Shown piece by piece: positions 15,054 through 23,007 of a stretch of DNA of 23,770 nt. Positions within the stretch are counted from its first letter, which is position 1. The number at the start of each line of letters is the position of its first letter. The notes under the pieces are model-generated. The model searched no databases, had not been told where the DNA came from, and saw only the letters and a list, made by a program, of their open reading frames with translations. The translations under genes and the position numbers were made by a program. Source of the DNA: JAUIBE01 sp035267185 (lineage in GTDB: Bacteria > Pseudomonadota > Gammaproteobacteria > Xanthomonadales > SZUA-36); NCBI GenBank assembly GCA_035267185.1, contig DATFLY010000120.1, positions 1 to 23,770 of the forward strand, written 5' to 3'.

Positions 15054-17423
15054 TCAATCATTCTCTTCTGGCGCATTCGGTATATCAGCCAGCCTGACCG
15101 CATTTTCGATCCAGTCCGGATTGACATCTTCCAACTGGTTGTAAATACCCAAAGCCTTGCCAGCATGCCTGCGAGCCAGCTCGTGCTGGCCGTTTTCAGC
15201 ATAGATCTGCGCCAGTCGCCCGTTGAACCTGCCGGTATACAAATGAGGTGGCGGATATGCATTATCTGCACCATCCACGGCAATTTTGATGTTCCTGATT
15301 GCACCTTCAATATCGCCTGCGTTGTATGACAGGCTGCCCAGGTTGTAGACCGCAAGCAGATACTGAGGGTGAGACATGCCCAATACATCGCGCTGAATCC
15401 CGGCCGCCTCTTCGACATACTGAACAGCGAGGTCCATCTCACCAAGATATTCATAGGTCAGGCCCATGTTTGCCAGCGCTGAGGCCAGGTCCGGGCTACC
15501 CTCCGGGCGGGCCTGGCGATGAAGGGCAATGCTTTTTTCATATGCCGCGATCGAACTTTCGTAATCCTCCAGCTCGTCATATGCAGTCGCCAGGTTATTC
15601 CAGAGCACCGCTGTGCTGACGGTGTCGAATTCGATTCCAGCGTTTGCATCAGCAAATTCGAGAGCCTGTTTAAGAATTTCTATCGATCGATCAGGCTGGT
15701 CCATCTTGGGTAACAGTCCGCCCAGATCGATCAGCACATTGAACCGGGCCTGTGCAGCTTCCACACCGCTGTTCCCTTCAAGCAGTTCCAGTGCACCTGT
15801 ATAAAGCTGCTCTGCCCGGACATAGTCCGATTCGTCCCAGGCCACGCCCGCCAGGGCATTCATCACACGCGCTGTCTCCACCGGGGTTTCTGACGGCCGA
15901 TAGATCTCCAGTGCCCTTTCCAACTGTTCGCGGGCTGCACTGATCTCGCCGAGGCCACTCAGTGCAAAGCCAATGGCGTAACGCATTTCAGCTTCCAGCA
16001 AAGGCTGTTGCGAGAACTGCTCACCAATGGTTGGTATGGCATGTTGAAGGGCAGTTGCCAGGCTCATTGTTTCCGCGGTCAGATACGGATCGGAACGACC
16101 AATCATGTCCACCAGGAACTGTTTCGCGGACTCTGCACGATCTGCCTGTCGCCGGGCTTCCAATGCCTGCTGACTCACAACAACAAGCGCGCCGACCAGC
16201 GTGATAACCGTGAGCAGGGTTGCACCGGTCGCTCCCGGATGCCGTTGCACGAACTTTTTGAGACGATAGGTCATCGATGCACCACGCGCCTTGACCGGGT
16301 GCCCATTCAAGTAGCGCTCTATATCTTCGGCAAGTGCTGTTGCCGATGCGTAGCGGTGCTCAGAATCCTTGTGCAGCGCAGTCATCACGATGCGGTCCAG
16401 ATCACCCCGCAGGGTCCGCTGGAGTGATTTAGAGCCTGGTAGCCCGCTGTTTTGTCCGCGATCACTGGATGCGATATGACTGGGGTCAGCAGGAATGGTG
16501 TCGGAAATTGTCCTTTCGATGCCTGCCGGGGTCAGGGATTCGATGGAGTACGGGCGCTGTCCGGTCAGCAATTCATACATCAGGACGCCCAGCGAATATA
16601 CGTCGCTGACAATCCCGACTGTCTCACCACGAACCTGCTCCGGGCTTGCATATTCGGGGGTATACATCTGCAGGTTCATCCGTGTCCTGGGAAGCTCGCC
16701 CTCGCCGTCCTGACCTTCAAGCCTCTTGGCGATACCAAAATCGATCAATCGAACCTGTTGATTCGAGTCGACAAGTACATTGCCTGGCTTGATATCCCGA
16801 TGCACGATGCCGCGTGAATGAGCCACCTGGAGCGCATTGCACAGGTCAAGAACCAGTCTGAGGCGGGATTCAACATCAAGCTCGCTGCTGGCACAAAAGC
16901 GCGTGATGGGTTCACCATCCACCAGTTCCATGACAACGTAGGGAATACCGTCCGCTGTTGAACCGCCATCGATGATGCGTGCAATTCCTGGATGCTCCAG
17001 CGACGCCAGGATGCGTCGTTCCGCTTCAAAGCGCATGAAAGCGTCAGCACTCATCAGGTCGGCCCGGAACAACTTGATGGCAACATCCTGCTCAAAAGCA
17101 CCATCCATCCTGCGCGCTCTATAGACCGTGCTCATGCCACCGCTGGCCAGTTCGCCGGTGACCTCGAAAACGCCAAGCTGCTCTCCGATCCGATCGATGG
17201 AAATTCGGCTCAGAGGGCTGCTTTCCAGGAATCCACCACCACTATGGTCAGCCCTGGCAAGTTGCTCGACGCGCTCCAGCAGCTCATCGGATCCTTCACA
17301 CTCGCGCTCCAGCCAGGCTTGCCGTTGCGCTTGCGGTTGCTCAAGGCTGGCAGCGAAAAGCTCCAGCGCCCTGGAATCGAGCGTGTCAGACCCTGAGCCA
17401 GGAGTATCCGAATCCCGGGTCAT
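15054..17423 (-). CDS. Membrane Ser/Thr protein kinase with C-terminal TPR domain
   Basis: This 789-residue protein begins with a short acidic helix-rich region, followed by a Hanks-type kinase domain at about 85-375. Visible elements are the glycine loop ELASGGMSTV (91-100), Lys117 (VAIKLF), Glu near 134, HRDIKPGN (208-215), IDFG (227-230), SPE (260-262) and DVYSLGVLMYELLTG. All catalytic residues are present, so it should be active. One transmembrane helix lies at about 400-418, followed by TPRs at about 480-760, which are probably periplasmic. Its ATG overlaps the ECF sigma stop by four bases (ATGA). ECF and kinase pairs of this form are known; the kinase probably modulates the sigma factor or its targets in response to a TPR-bound signal. 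That link is inference. Confidence 0.93.
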   Translation of the reverse strand: MTRDSDTPGSGSDTLDSRALELFAASLEQPQAQRQAWLERECEGSDELLERVEQLARADHSGGGFLESSPLSRISIDRIGEQLGVFEVTGELASGGMSTVYRARRMDGAFEQDVAIKLFRADLMSADAFMRFEAERRILASLEHPGIARIIDGGSTADGIPYVVMELVDGEPITRFCASSELDVESRLRLVLDLCNALQVAHSRGIVHRDIKPGNVLVDSNQQVRLIDFGIAKRLEGQDGEGELPRTRMNLQMYTPEYASPEQVRGETVGIVSDVYSLGVLMYELLTGQRPYSIESLTPAGIERTISDTIPADPSHIASSDRGQNSGLPGSKSLQRTLRGDLDRIVMTALHKDSEHRYASATALAEDIERYLNGHPVKARGASMTYRLKKFVQRHPGATGATLLTVITLVGALVVVSQQALEARRQADRAESAKQFLVDMIGRSDPYLTAETMSLATALQHAIPTIGEQFSQQPLLEAEMRYAIGFALSGLGEISAAREQLERALEIYRPSETPVETARVMNALAGVAWDESDYVRAEQLYTGALELLEGNSGVEAAQARFNVLIDLGGLLPKMDQPDRSIEILKQALEFADANAGIEFDTVSTAVLWNNLATAYDELEDYESSIAAYEKSIALHRQARPEGSPDLASALANMGLTYEYLGEMDLAVQYVEEAAGIQRDVLGMSHPQYLLAVYNLGSLSYNAGDIEGAIRNIKIAVDGADNAYPPPHLYTGRFNGRLAQIYAENGQHELARRHAGKALGIYNQLEDVNPDWIENAVRLADIPNAPEEND

Positions 17424-17986
17424 GATTGCGCTTTAAGCTGCAGGAATAACCAGGCACGGGCTGCCCGCCAGTTTCGGTTCACGGTGGACACGGATTGGCC
17501 CATGGCACTGGCTGTTTCTTCGATAGACAAGCCGCCGAAATATCGCATCTCGACAATCTCAGCCTGCTCTGGCTGTCGCTCTGCTAATCGTTCCAGCGCA
17601 TCATCGAGCGCCAGCAGGTCAACAAAATCCTCATCCTGGGAACCAAACCCGGTATGTAAAGTGACGCTTTGGTCAGATGCGCGGCGGGCAGCATTGCGGT
17701 AACGCATGTGGTCAACCAGGAGTTGTCGCATGATCCGTGCTGACAGGGCGATGAAGTGGACGCGATCTGAGGACTGAACCTTCTCGGCACGATCCAGCTT
17801 CAGGAATGCTTCATGGACCAGGGCCGTGGGTTGAATCGTCTGGTTGCTTTGAAAACCCGCCAGCCGCGCACTGGCAATTCGTTTCAAATCGTCATACACC
17901 AGCTCGATGGCGCGATCTCGCGCTGAGTTGTCGCCATCCGACCATTGCCTGAGGAGACGAGTGACGTCGCCTGCTTCAGAGTTCAT
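17420..17986 (-). CDS. ECF-type RNA polymerase sigma factor of the kinase-linked (TIGR02999-like) group
   Basis: This 188-residue protein has a sigma region 2 with LVYDDLKRIASARL, then QPTALVHEAFLKL and VHFIALSARIMRQLLVDHMR. Its region 4 helix-turn-helix reads EIVEMRYFGGLSIEETASAMGQSVSTVNRNWRAARAWL. The QPTALVHEA and FFxxxA-type pattern is distinctive of the ECF group found next to Ser/Thr kinases and lacking a classical anti-sigma factor. The ATG at 17986 is chosen because GGGAG lies nine bases upstream; an ATG at 18025 adds 13 residues and has no ribosome site. No zinc-binding anti-sigma gene adjoins it, so activity is probably controlled by the co-transcribed kinase. Confidence 0.92.
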   Translation of the reverse strand: MNSEAGDVTRLLRQWSDGDNSARDRAIELVYDDLKRIASARLAGFQSNQTIQPTALVHEAFLKLDRAEKVQSSDRVHFIALSARIMRQLLVDHMRYRNAARRASDQSVTLHTGFGSQDEDFVDLLALDDALERLAERQPEQAEIVEMRYFGGLSIEETASAMGQSVSTVNRNWRAARAWLFLQLKAQS

Positions 17987-18094
17987 GCTGTTGTTCTCCC
18001 CTTGAACACAACCGCAAGAGTCCATGAAAAGTTGGAATTACACCTGCCCCTGCTTTGGATCAGACCCTATGGGCAGCCCTGCTCGTCCGACCTG

Positions 18095-18103
18095 AGTATA
18101 GCA
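18095..18103 (-). promoter_or_regulatory. Candidate extended -10 promoter of the sigma/kinase operon
   Basis: On the minus strand, TGC followed by TATACT forms an extended -10 element 109 bases before the sigma ATG. No good -35 is seen at 17 bases, which is tolerated with extended -10 promoters. Activity is not established. The surrounding 252-base gap (17987-18238) also holds the end of the aminotransferase operon, for which no convincing terminator was seen. Confidence 0.4.
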
Positions 18104-18238
18104 ATAAGCCTTGCTGTCGCATTTCAAGAACGACAATATCGCCCCGCCTCAATGGTGATTTTCGATGCGAGTCCAGCTGATGATTCGAGCCGGCATGCGC
18201 CTCCGGAACGGCCACTGCATGATCAAGCGGGAGTGACA

Positions 18239-19534
18239 TTAACGCTGACCGACCGCATCGATGGATTGATCAAGCCTCTCCAGTGCAAGATCGGCATGTT
18301 CCCTGGCGAAGACAAGCGGCGGCCTGAATTTGAGAACATTGTCAAACTGCCCCGTCGTAGATATCAGCACTCCGGATTCACGCATTTTTTCCACGATGTT
18401 TGCTGCGATCGCTTTTGCCGGTTTCTTGTCAGAACGGTTTTCAACCAGTTCAACACCGAGAAAAAGACCCTTGCCACGCACATCTCCAATCAGCTCATGT
18501 TTGTCGGCCAATGCTTCAAGACCCTTTTTGAAATGCTCACCCGTGCGTTTCACATTGGCCAATATGTCTTCCCGCTCGACCACCTCCAGCACTGCTTTGC
18601 CGACCGAAGCAGACACGGGATTTCCTCCAAAGGTATTAAAGTAATGCGCCTTCTTCGCAAATTCTGAAGCAATCTGAGGCGTGGTCACCACGATGGCCAG
18701 CGGGTGCCCGGCACCCATCGGTTTACCCATTGTCACAATATCCGGAACCACGCCCGAGTCTTCAAAACCCCAGTAATGATCCCCCAGCCGGCACAGGCCG
18801 GACTGGACTTCATCGGCGATGATCAGGCCACCTGCAGCACGAACTTTTTCATAAACCTGCTGCAGGTAAGTCGCACCGGGCGTGAGTATGCCCTTGGCAT
18901 CGTAAATACCATCAATCATCATCATGGCGGGCAATACGCCTCGACTGCGCAATTGTTCGATCGCATCATCTACCAGGCCGGCATAGGCAGATTCAGTTTC
19001 CGGCTGGTCATCGGGAAAAACACTGCGATAGGTGTATGGCGGTTCAACCTCAACAACAAAATCCAGGCCGGTCCGAACGGTGTCATTGTCCGGAGAAAGC
19101 TCAGAGACCAGGGTCGAATTTCCGTGATATGCGCCTGATGTGACAATGGCGCCAGTGTTACCAGTTACTGACCTGGCCATTCGATAGGCAAGGTCGTTTG
19201 CCTCGGTTCCCGTGCAAACAAACGTGCATACAGACAATTCACCAGGCAGGCGCCCGGCCAGCATTTCTGCATATTCAATGATGGCATCATGCAGGTAGCG
19301 CGTGTGTGTATTGAGCGTGGAAGCCTGCGTGCTGAGCGCTTCCACAACATCCGGGTGGCAGTGACCGACTGAAGGGACGTTGTTGTAGCAGTCGAGATAG
19401 CGTGTTCCCTGATCGTCGTATAACCACACACCTTCCCCGCGAACCAGGAACAACGGTCGCTCAAAGAAATGCCGGTACGTGTGGCCCATGACGCGCTTTC
19501 GGCGCTCACTTAGTGAATCAGCCTTCGGGTTCAA
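18239..19534 (-). CDS. Class III PLP enzyme, phospho-lyase type (ethanolamine-P or 5-phosphohydroxylysine phospho-lyase-like)
   Basis: This 431-residue fold-type I PLP enzyme carries TGTEAND near 108-114, an ADEVQSG PLP-ring motif with Asp241, and the Schiff-base Lys271 in MGKPMGAGHPL. The GKPxGxGHP form and the N-terminal RRKRVMGHTYRHFFERPLF are characteristic of the AGXT2L-type phospho-lyase branch rather than ornithine or GABA aminotransferases. Those enzymes convert phosphoethanolamine or 5-phosphohydroxylysine to an aldehyde plus ammonia and phosphate. The TTG at 19534 is chosen because GGAG sits six bases upstream and the TTG overlaps the preceding TGA. The directly upstream gene encodes a matching small-molecule kinase. 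A plain aminotransferase activity remains possible. Confidence 0.85.
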   Translation of the reverse strand: MNPKADSLSERRKRVMGHTYRHFFERPLFLVRGEGVWLYDDQGTRYLDCYNNVPSVGHCHPDVVEALSTQASTLNTHTRYLHDAIIEYAEMLAGRLPGELSVCTFVCTGTEANDLAYRMARSVTGNTGAIVTSGAYHGNSTLVSELSPDNDTVRTGLDFVVEVEPPYTYRSVFPDDQPETESAYAGLVDDAIEQLRSRGVLPAMMMIDGIYDAKGILTPGATYLQQVYEKVRAAGGLIIADEVQSGLCRLGDHYWGFEDSGVVPDIVTMGKPMGAGHPLAIVVTTPQIASEFAKKAHYFNTFGGNPVSASVGKAVLEVVEREDILANVKRTGEHFKKGLEALADKHELIGDVRGKGLFLGVELVENRSDKKPAKAIAANIVEKMRESGVLISTTGQFDNVLKFRPPLVFAREHADLALERLDQSIDAVGQR

Positions 19535-20616
19535 TGGTGACTCCGGGCAGTGTTCAGACCACACTCACTTCTCAGGCGATCACGAAAGTCCTCGCTGTTG
19601 ATTTTAGACAGTCGCTCAAGGCTGGATATGATGCGGGGTTTTTCATCAACGTCCTGCGGCGGAGAATGGGGCATATTCAACCGTCGGAATTCGAACAATT
19701 GCAGGGTAAGCAACTGCCGAACCGTGACAAGGTCCAGCAACAGGTCGGTCTCGTGAGCCGTCAACGGGGTCACCGAGTGGAAACCCAGACAGACCGAAAT
19801 AGCAGTATCTTCAATCTCAATGCCTTTTTCCATGAAGTGGGACGCTGTGATGGCGATATCACTGATCAGTGGACCCTGGATCATATCGCCAAAATCAATC
19901 ACTCCGATGACTTCTTCAGATTCAGAATCGGCTCGTAACAAATTGCCGCCATGCGCATCCTGGTGAATCACCTGTTGCCGAAGTTGCTTCAACTGCGGGT
20001 AGGCCCGGTGCTCCAGTCGATCCAGAAGTGGATCGCACAGTGCCCTGGCACCATCCGGTACCAGGTCGCGAAACTGTTGGGTGAATGTAAGGTTGCTGCC
20101 AATATCCCATGGCATGAAGGATTGCGATGCGGGGTGGGTGAAATCTGCAAGAGCACGATCCAGGCGAGCAAGAAAGCCACCGATACTCTGCAAACCACTC
20201 GTCGATGGAAAGGTCCCGGAAGAATACGGAATGCCGGGCAGGAAAGTCAGCAGTCGCACCAGCGATGATTCGCCTTTGTGTTGGTGCTGCTGAACCAGCC
20301 CGCCATCCAGCCCGGGCACCAGCCGAGGAACCGGAAGACCCGGATCGACCTGCTCAATGTGCAAGAGTGCTCTGACCTGGAAATCAACAGAACCCGGGTC
20401 TTCAGTCACACCAGATATCTTCAGGAGAAAACTTCTGCCATTCGGGCAGGTAATCCTTGTGTTCTGATCCCGCTCACCACCAAGGTCTTTCAAATCCCCG
20501 GATATGCCGAAATAACTTTTGGCAATTTCGCCCAATTCGTCTTCAGAAAAAGACGGCGATCCGAAACCAAGATCTTTAACCGTCAGAAAGGATTCCCTCT
20601 CCTTCGTCAGCGTCAA
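19531..20616 (-). CDS. Aminoglycoside-phosphotransferase (APH) family small-molecule kinase
   Basis: This 361-residue protein has the APH/choline-kinase fold: a glycine-rich GGERDQNTR loop at 47-55, the ATP-binding Lys66 (FLLKISG), the catalytic HQDAHGGN at 218-225 and the metal-binding IDFGD at 240-244. Family members include choline, homoserine and hydroxylysine kinases. Here the following gene is a phospho-lyase-type PLP enzyme and the preceding one an amino-acid symporter, so the likely substrate is hydroxylysine, ethanolamine or a similar amino alcohol, not an antibiotic. It starts at TTG 20616, whose last bases are part of the symporter TGA, with AGAGGAAG upstream. It is probably cytoplasmic. 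Confidence 0.88.
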   Translation of the reverse strand: MTLTKERESFLTVKDLGFGSPSFSEDELGEIAKSYFGISGDLKDLGGERDQNTRITCPNGRSFLLKISGVTEDPGSVDFQVRALLHIEQVDPGLPVPRLVPGLDGGLVQQHQHKGESSLVRLLTFLPGIPYSSGTFPSTSGLQSIGGFLARLDRALADFTHPASQSFMPWDIGSNLTFTQQFRDLVPDGARALCDPLLDRLEHRAYPQLKQLRQQVIHQDAHGGNLLRADSESEEVIGVIDFGDMIQGPLISDIAITASHFMEKGIEIEDTAISVCLGFHSVTPLTAHETDLLLDLVTVRQLLTLQLFEFRRLNMPHSPPQDVDEKPRIISSLERLSKINSEDFRDRLRSECGLNTARSHH

Positions 20617-22097
20617 TTCGAATTCTTCCTCTCGACCCAGAAATCTGCATTCCGGATGCCCAGTGCTTCCGGATCAAATGTGTATTCCTCTACCCCTGCT
20701 TTTTGCTGTCGTTCGTAGTCTCTCAACGCCTTGATGGCAGGCCGGCCCATGATGAAAATCAGGAGAATTCCCACAATGTTCAGCCAGGCCATCAATCCAA
20801 CCCCGATGTCACCCAGTGTCCAGGCCAGTCCGGCAGCCCTGATCGTTCCATAAAAGACTGACCCAAGGAGGCAGAATTTCAGGATCAGCATCAGGCCGGG
20901 AACATTCCAGGTCCGCTTGATATATGCAACGTTGGTTTCTGCAATGTAGTAGTAGGCCAGCAATGTCGTAAATGCGAAGAAAAACAGGGCGATCGCCACA
21001 AACGGACCACCTACTCCTTTGTAGACACTGTCAACAGCCAACTGCGTGAACGCAGGACTGTTCGGGTCTACGCTGGCAGCCAGTATCCCTCCCGAGACTT
21101 CAGCCTCCAGGCCGGTGACCTGGTAACTGCCGGTGATCAGGATCATAAATGCAGTGGCTGAACAAACCAGCAGAGTATCGACGTAAACCGAAAAGGCCTG
21201 GACCAGGCCCTGTTGGGCCGGATGGTCGACTTCAGCAGCAGACGCTGCATGCGGACCAGAGCCCTGTCCCGCCTCATTAGAATAGACACCCCGCTTCACA
21301 CCCCAGCCAATCGCGGCGCCCATTCCGGCCATGGGCGTGAAGGCATCATTGATGATCATTCCGAATATGCGCGGCACCTCGCCGACGTTCATGAAGATGA
21401 TGACCAGCGCACTGATCACATAAGCCACAGCCATGAAAGGAACCACGATCTGGGTGAAATGGGCGATGCGCCTGACGCCGCCAAAAATCACAAACCCCAG
21501 GAATGCAGTCACCACCAGACCCATGCTCACCTTGGCCAGGTTTACTTCTCCAAAGGGCAATTCAATTAGCTTGCCGCCACCCACAGCAAGGTCAAAACCG
21601 TTGCTGATGGCATTGGCCTGTACGCCAGGAACCAGGAATCCGATGGCAATGATGGTTGTGAAAGCAAACAGCCAGGCATACCACTTCTGACCCAGTGCCT
21701 TTTCAAAATAATATGCCGGTCCACCACGGTACTGGCCATCATCGACTTCCTTGTAGATCTGGCCCAGGGTTGATTCCACGTAGGCCGTTGAAGCGCCAAG
21801 GAATGCCACGACCCACATCCAGAATACTGCGCCTGGCCCGCCAAAGCCGATTGCCGCAGCGACACCGGCAATGTTGCCGGTTCCCACGCGCCCGGACAGC
21901 GACACAGCCAGGGCCTGGAACGTTGAGATGCCTTGCTCTGACTCCCGCCCGCCTGTGAGGAGACGAATCATCTCGCCGAACTGTCGCACCTGGACGAAGC
22001 GGGTGATGATGGAGAAAAACAACCCCACACCAAGGCAAAGGTAAACCAGTGCGGGACTCCACACCCATGAATTGATTGTTCCGAAAAATTCCTGCAT
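20613..22097 (-). CDS. Sodium:alanine/glycine symporter (AGCS family)
   Basis: This 494-residue inner-membrane protein has about 10-12 helices and AGCS landmarks: SLSGRVGTGNIAGVAAAI (near 67-83), YRGGPAYYFEKALG and KRGVYSNEAGQGSGPHAAS. Family members import small amino acids (alanine, glycine, sometimes D-forms) with Na+. The ATG at 22097 is preferred; a TTG at 22124 would add nine residues ahead of the first helix. It heads a three-gene operon with the kinase and phospho-lyase, overlapping the kinase start by four bases, so it probably imports their substrate or a related amino compound. Confidence 0.93.
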   Translation of the reverse strand: MQEFFGTINSWVWSPALVYLCLGVGLFFSIITRFVQVRQFGEMIRLLTGGRESEQGISTFQALAVSLSGRVGTGNIAGVAAAIGFGGPGAVFWMWVVAFLGASTAYVESTLGQIYKEVDDGQYRGGPAYYFEKALGQKWYAWLFAFTTIIAIGFLVPGVQANAISNGFDLAVGGGKLIELPFGEVNLAKVSMGLVVTAFLGFVIFGGVRRIAHFTQIVVPFMAVAYVISALVIIFMNVGEVPRIFGMIINDAFTPMAGMGAAIGWGVKRGVYSNEAGQGSGPHAASAAEVDHPAQQGLVQAFSVYVDTLLVCSATAFMILITGSYQVTGLEAEVSGGILAASVDPNSPAFTQLAVDSVYKGVGGPFVAIALFFFAFTTLLAYYYIAETNVAYIKRTWNVPGLMLILKFCLLGSVFYGTIRAAGLAWTLGDIGVGLMAWLNIVGILLIFIMGRPAIKALRDYERQQKAGVEEYTFDPEALGIRNADFWVERKNSN

Positions 22098-22125
22098 CCG
22101 ACATCCACTCTGAATCAGGCCCAAG

Positions 22126-22131
22126 AGTATA
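22126..22131 (-). promoter_or_regulatory. Candidate -10 element of the AGCS/kinase/phospho-lyase operon
   Basis: TATACT on the minus strand lies 28 bases before the symporter ATG, giving a leader of roughly 20 bases. No matching -35 hexamer was found at the expected distance, so an activator may be needed, or the element may be fortuitous. Confidence 0.35.
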
Positions 22132-22245
22132 GAACATCGTCGTGCAGAGACTGCTTTCCGAAATCTGTCACTAGTTGCCGTGTTTTTTCACATGAAAGCT
22201 GAATGGCTAAATCTAAAAATCATTATTTTCAGAGGTTTATGGAGC

Positions 22246-22262
22246 TTGGCGCGTAATTTGCA
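22246..22262 (+). promoter_or_regulatory. Sigma-54 (RpoN) -24/-12 promoter of the pilin-like gene
   Basis: TTGGCGCG, four bases (TAAT), then TTGCA matches the sigma-54 consensus TGGCACG-N4-TTGCW at all but one fixed position, and the GG and GC dinucleotides are separated by the required ten bases. Transcription would start near 22273, about 30 bases before the pilin-like ATG. PilA genes in Gammaproteobacteria are commonly driven by sigma-54 with PilR. An AT-rich tract lies just upstream. Confidence 0.85.
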
Positions 22263-22302
22263 TGAACTATCGCGATAAGGGACCACTCAAGGACCATCGG
22301 CA

Positions 22303-22767
22303 ATGAAAAAGCGTGAAAAGGGATTTGGCGGACTACAGGTCTTGCTTCTGGCATCCATCATCGGCGCTGCCGCCCTGCTGGTCGTTTCAAAACACCAGGC
22401 AGTCACAAACAAGGCCAAAATCACCGAAGCCATTAACCTGGCCAGTGAGTCCAAACGCAGGATTGCCCGGAATTACATGGTCTCAGGCAGCTTTCCACGA
22501 ACCGCCCAGGAATCCAAAGCCATGTTCACCGGAACTTCATCGCAACCTGAACATGTTCGGGACATGAAAATTGAACACAATCGATTTGGTGATTCGGTGA
22601 CCATCAAGGTTTTTCTCAACGACGACGTGGTGGAAGGCGACCCGGGTGAAGATCAGTACGTTTACATTTCGGGATTCCGCACCCAGGGCGGCGAATACGA
22701 GATCGAATGGCAATGTGGAGGCATTGGCATCGGTCCGGAGATGCTGCCGGAAGATTGCCAGGGCTAA
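22303..22767 (+). CDS. Type IV pilin-like protein with atypical residue 5
   Basis: This 154-residue protein has a short basic leader (MKKREKG) followed by a hydrophobic helix (FGGLQVLLLASIIGAAALLVV), the layout of a type IV prepilin cleaved between Gly7 and Phe8. After the helix come AKITEAINLASESKRRIARNY and SGSFP, as in PilA-type pilins. Two C-terminal cysteines (WQCGG and EDC) could form the usual disulfide loop. Position 5 of the mature protein is Gln rather than the near-invariant Glu used for N-methylation and assembly. A sigma-54 promoter lies upstream and AAGGA precedes the ATG. No other pilus gene is nearby. It may be a major pilin variant, a minor pilin or a pseudopilin. Confidence 0.82.
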   Translation: MKKREKGFGGLQVLLLASIIGAAALLVVSKHQAVTNKAKITEAINLASESKRRIARNYMVSGSFPRTAQESKAMFTGTSSQPEHVRDMKIEHNRFGDSVTIKVFLNDDVVEGDPGEDQYVYISGFRTQGGEYEIEWQCGGIGIGPEMLPEDCQG

Positions 22768-22820
22768 GATTCAGGACAACCCGGTTACAACGACCGCAAG
22801 GATTTGCGGAGCGTGAACAG

Positions 22821-22848
22821 ACCCCGGCTTTCAAGCCAGGGTTTTTTT
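22821..22848 (+). terminator. Rho-independent terminator of the pilin-like gene
   Basis: ACCCCGGCTT and AAGCCAGGGT form a ten-position stem with one C-A mismatch, followed by seven T residues. It lies about 53 bases after the pilin-like stop and separates that gene from the next. Confidence 0.88.
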
Positions 22849-22945
22849 ATGCGTCTCATTTTCCTGTCTTCGCGAAAGCGAGAACTGCCTGTACCTTTCT
22901 GCATGGAAACCAGGAGACTGTTTACACCCGATTCCTGAACAAACA

Positions 22946-22974
22946 TTCACGGGTTTGTGCGTATGCTTCATAAT
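22946..22974 (+). promoter_or_regulatory. Candidate sigma-70 promoter of the DUF3313-like gene
   Basis: TTCACG, a 17-base spacer and CATAAT lie 34 bases before the chosen ATG. Both hexamers are imperfect (4/6 and 5/6 to consensus). The gene follows a strong terminator, so it needs its own promoter. Confidence 0.4.
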
Positions 22975-23007
22975 GTATTCCGAAACCTTTCCCGATGGAG
23001 AACGCAC

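Noticed and set aside
6928..16665. Further GTATAC cores at 6928-6933, 13107-13112, 15235-15240 and 16660-16665
   Set aside because: Each lies within a coding region, is single, and lacks the extended palindrome seen at 10808-10833; chance occurrences are expected for a 6-mer.
17945..18667. 240-codon plus-strand frame covering the gap before the sigma gene
   Set aside because: It overlaps the sigma-factor start and the conserved C-terminus of the PLP enzyme, has no ribosome site, and its product is not protein-like.
19531..20616. Reading the APH-family gene as antibiotic resistance
   Set aside because: It is translationally coupled to a symporter and a phospho-lyase-type enzyme, and no mobile element surrounds it; a metabolic kinase is far more likely.
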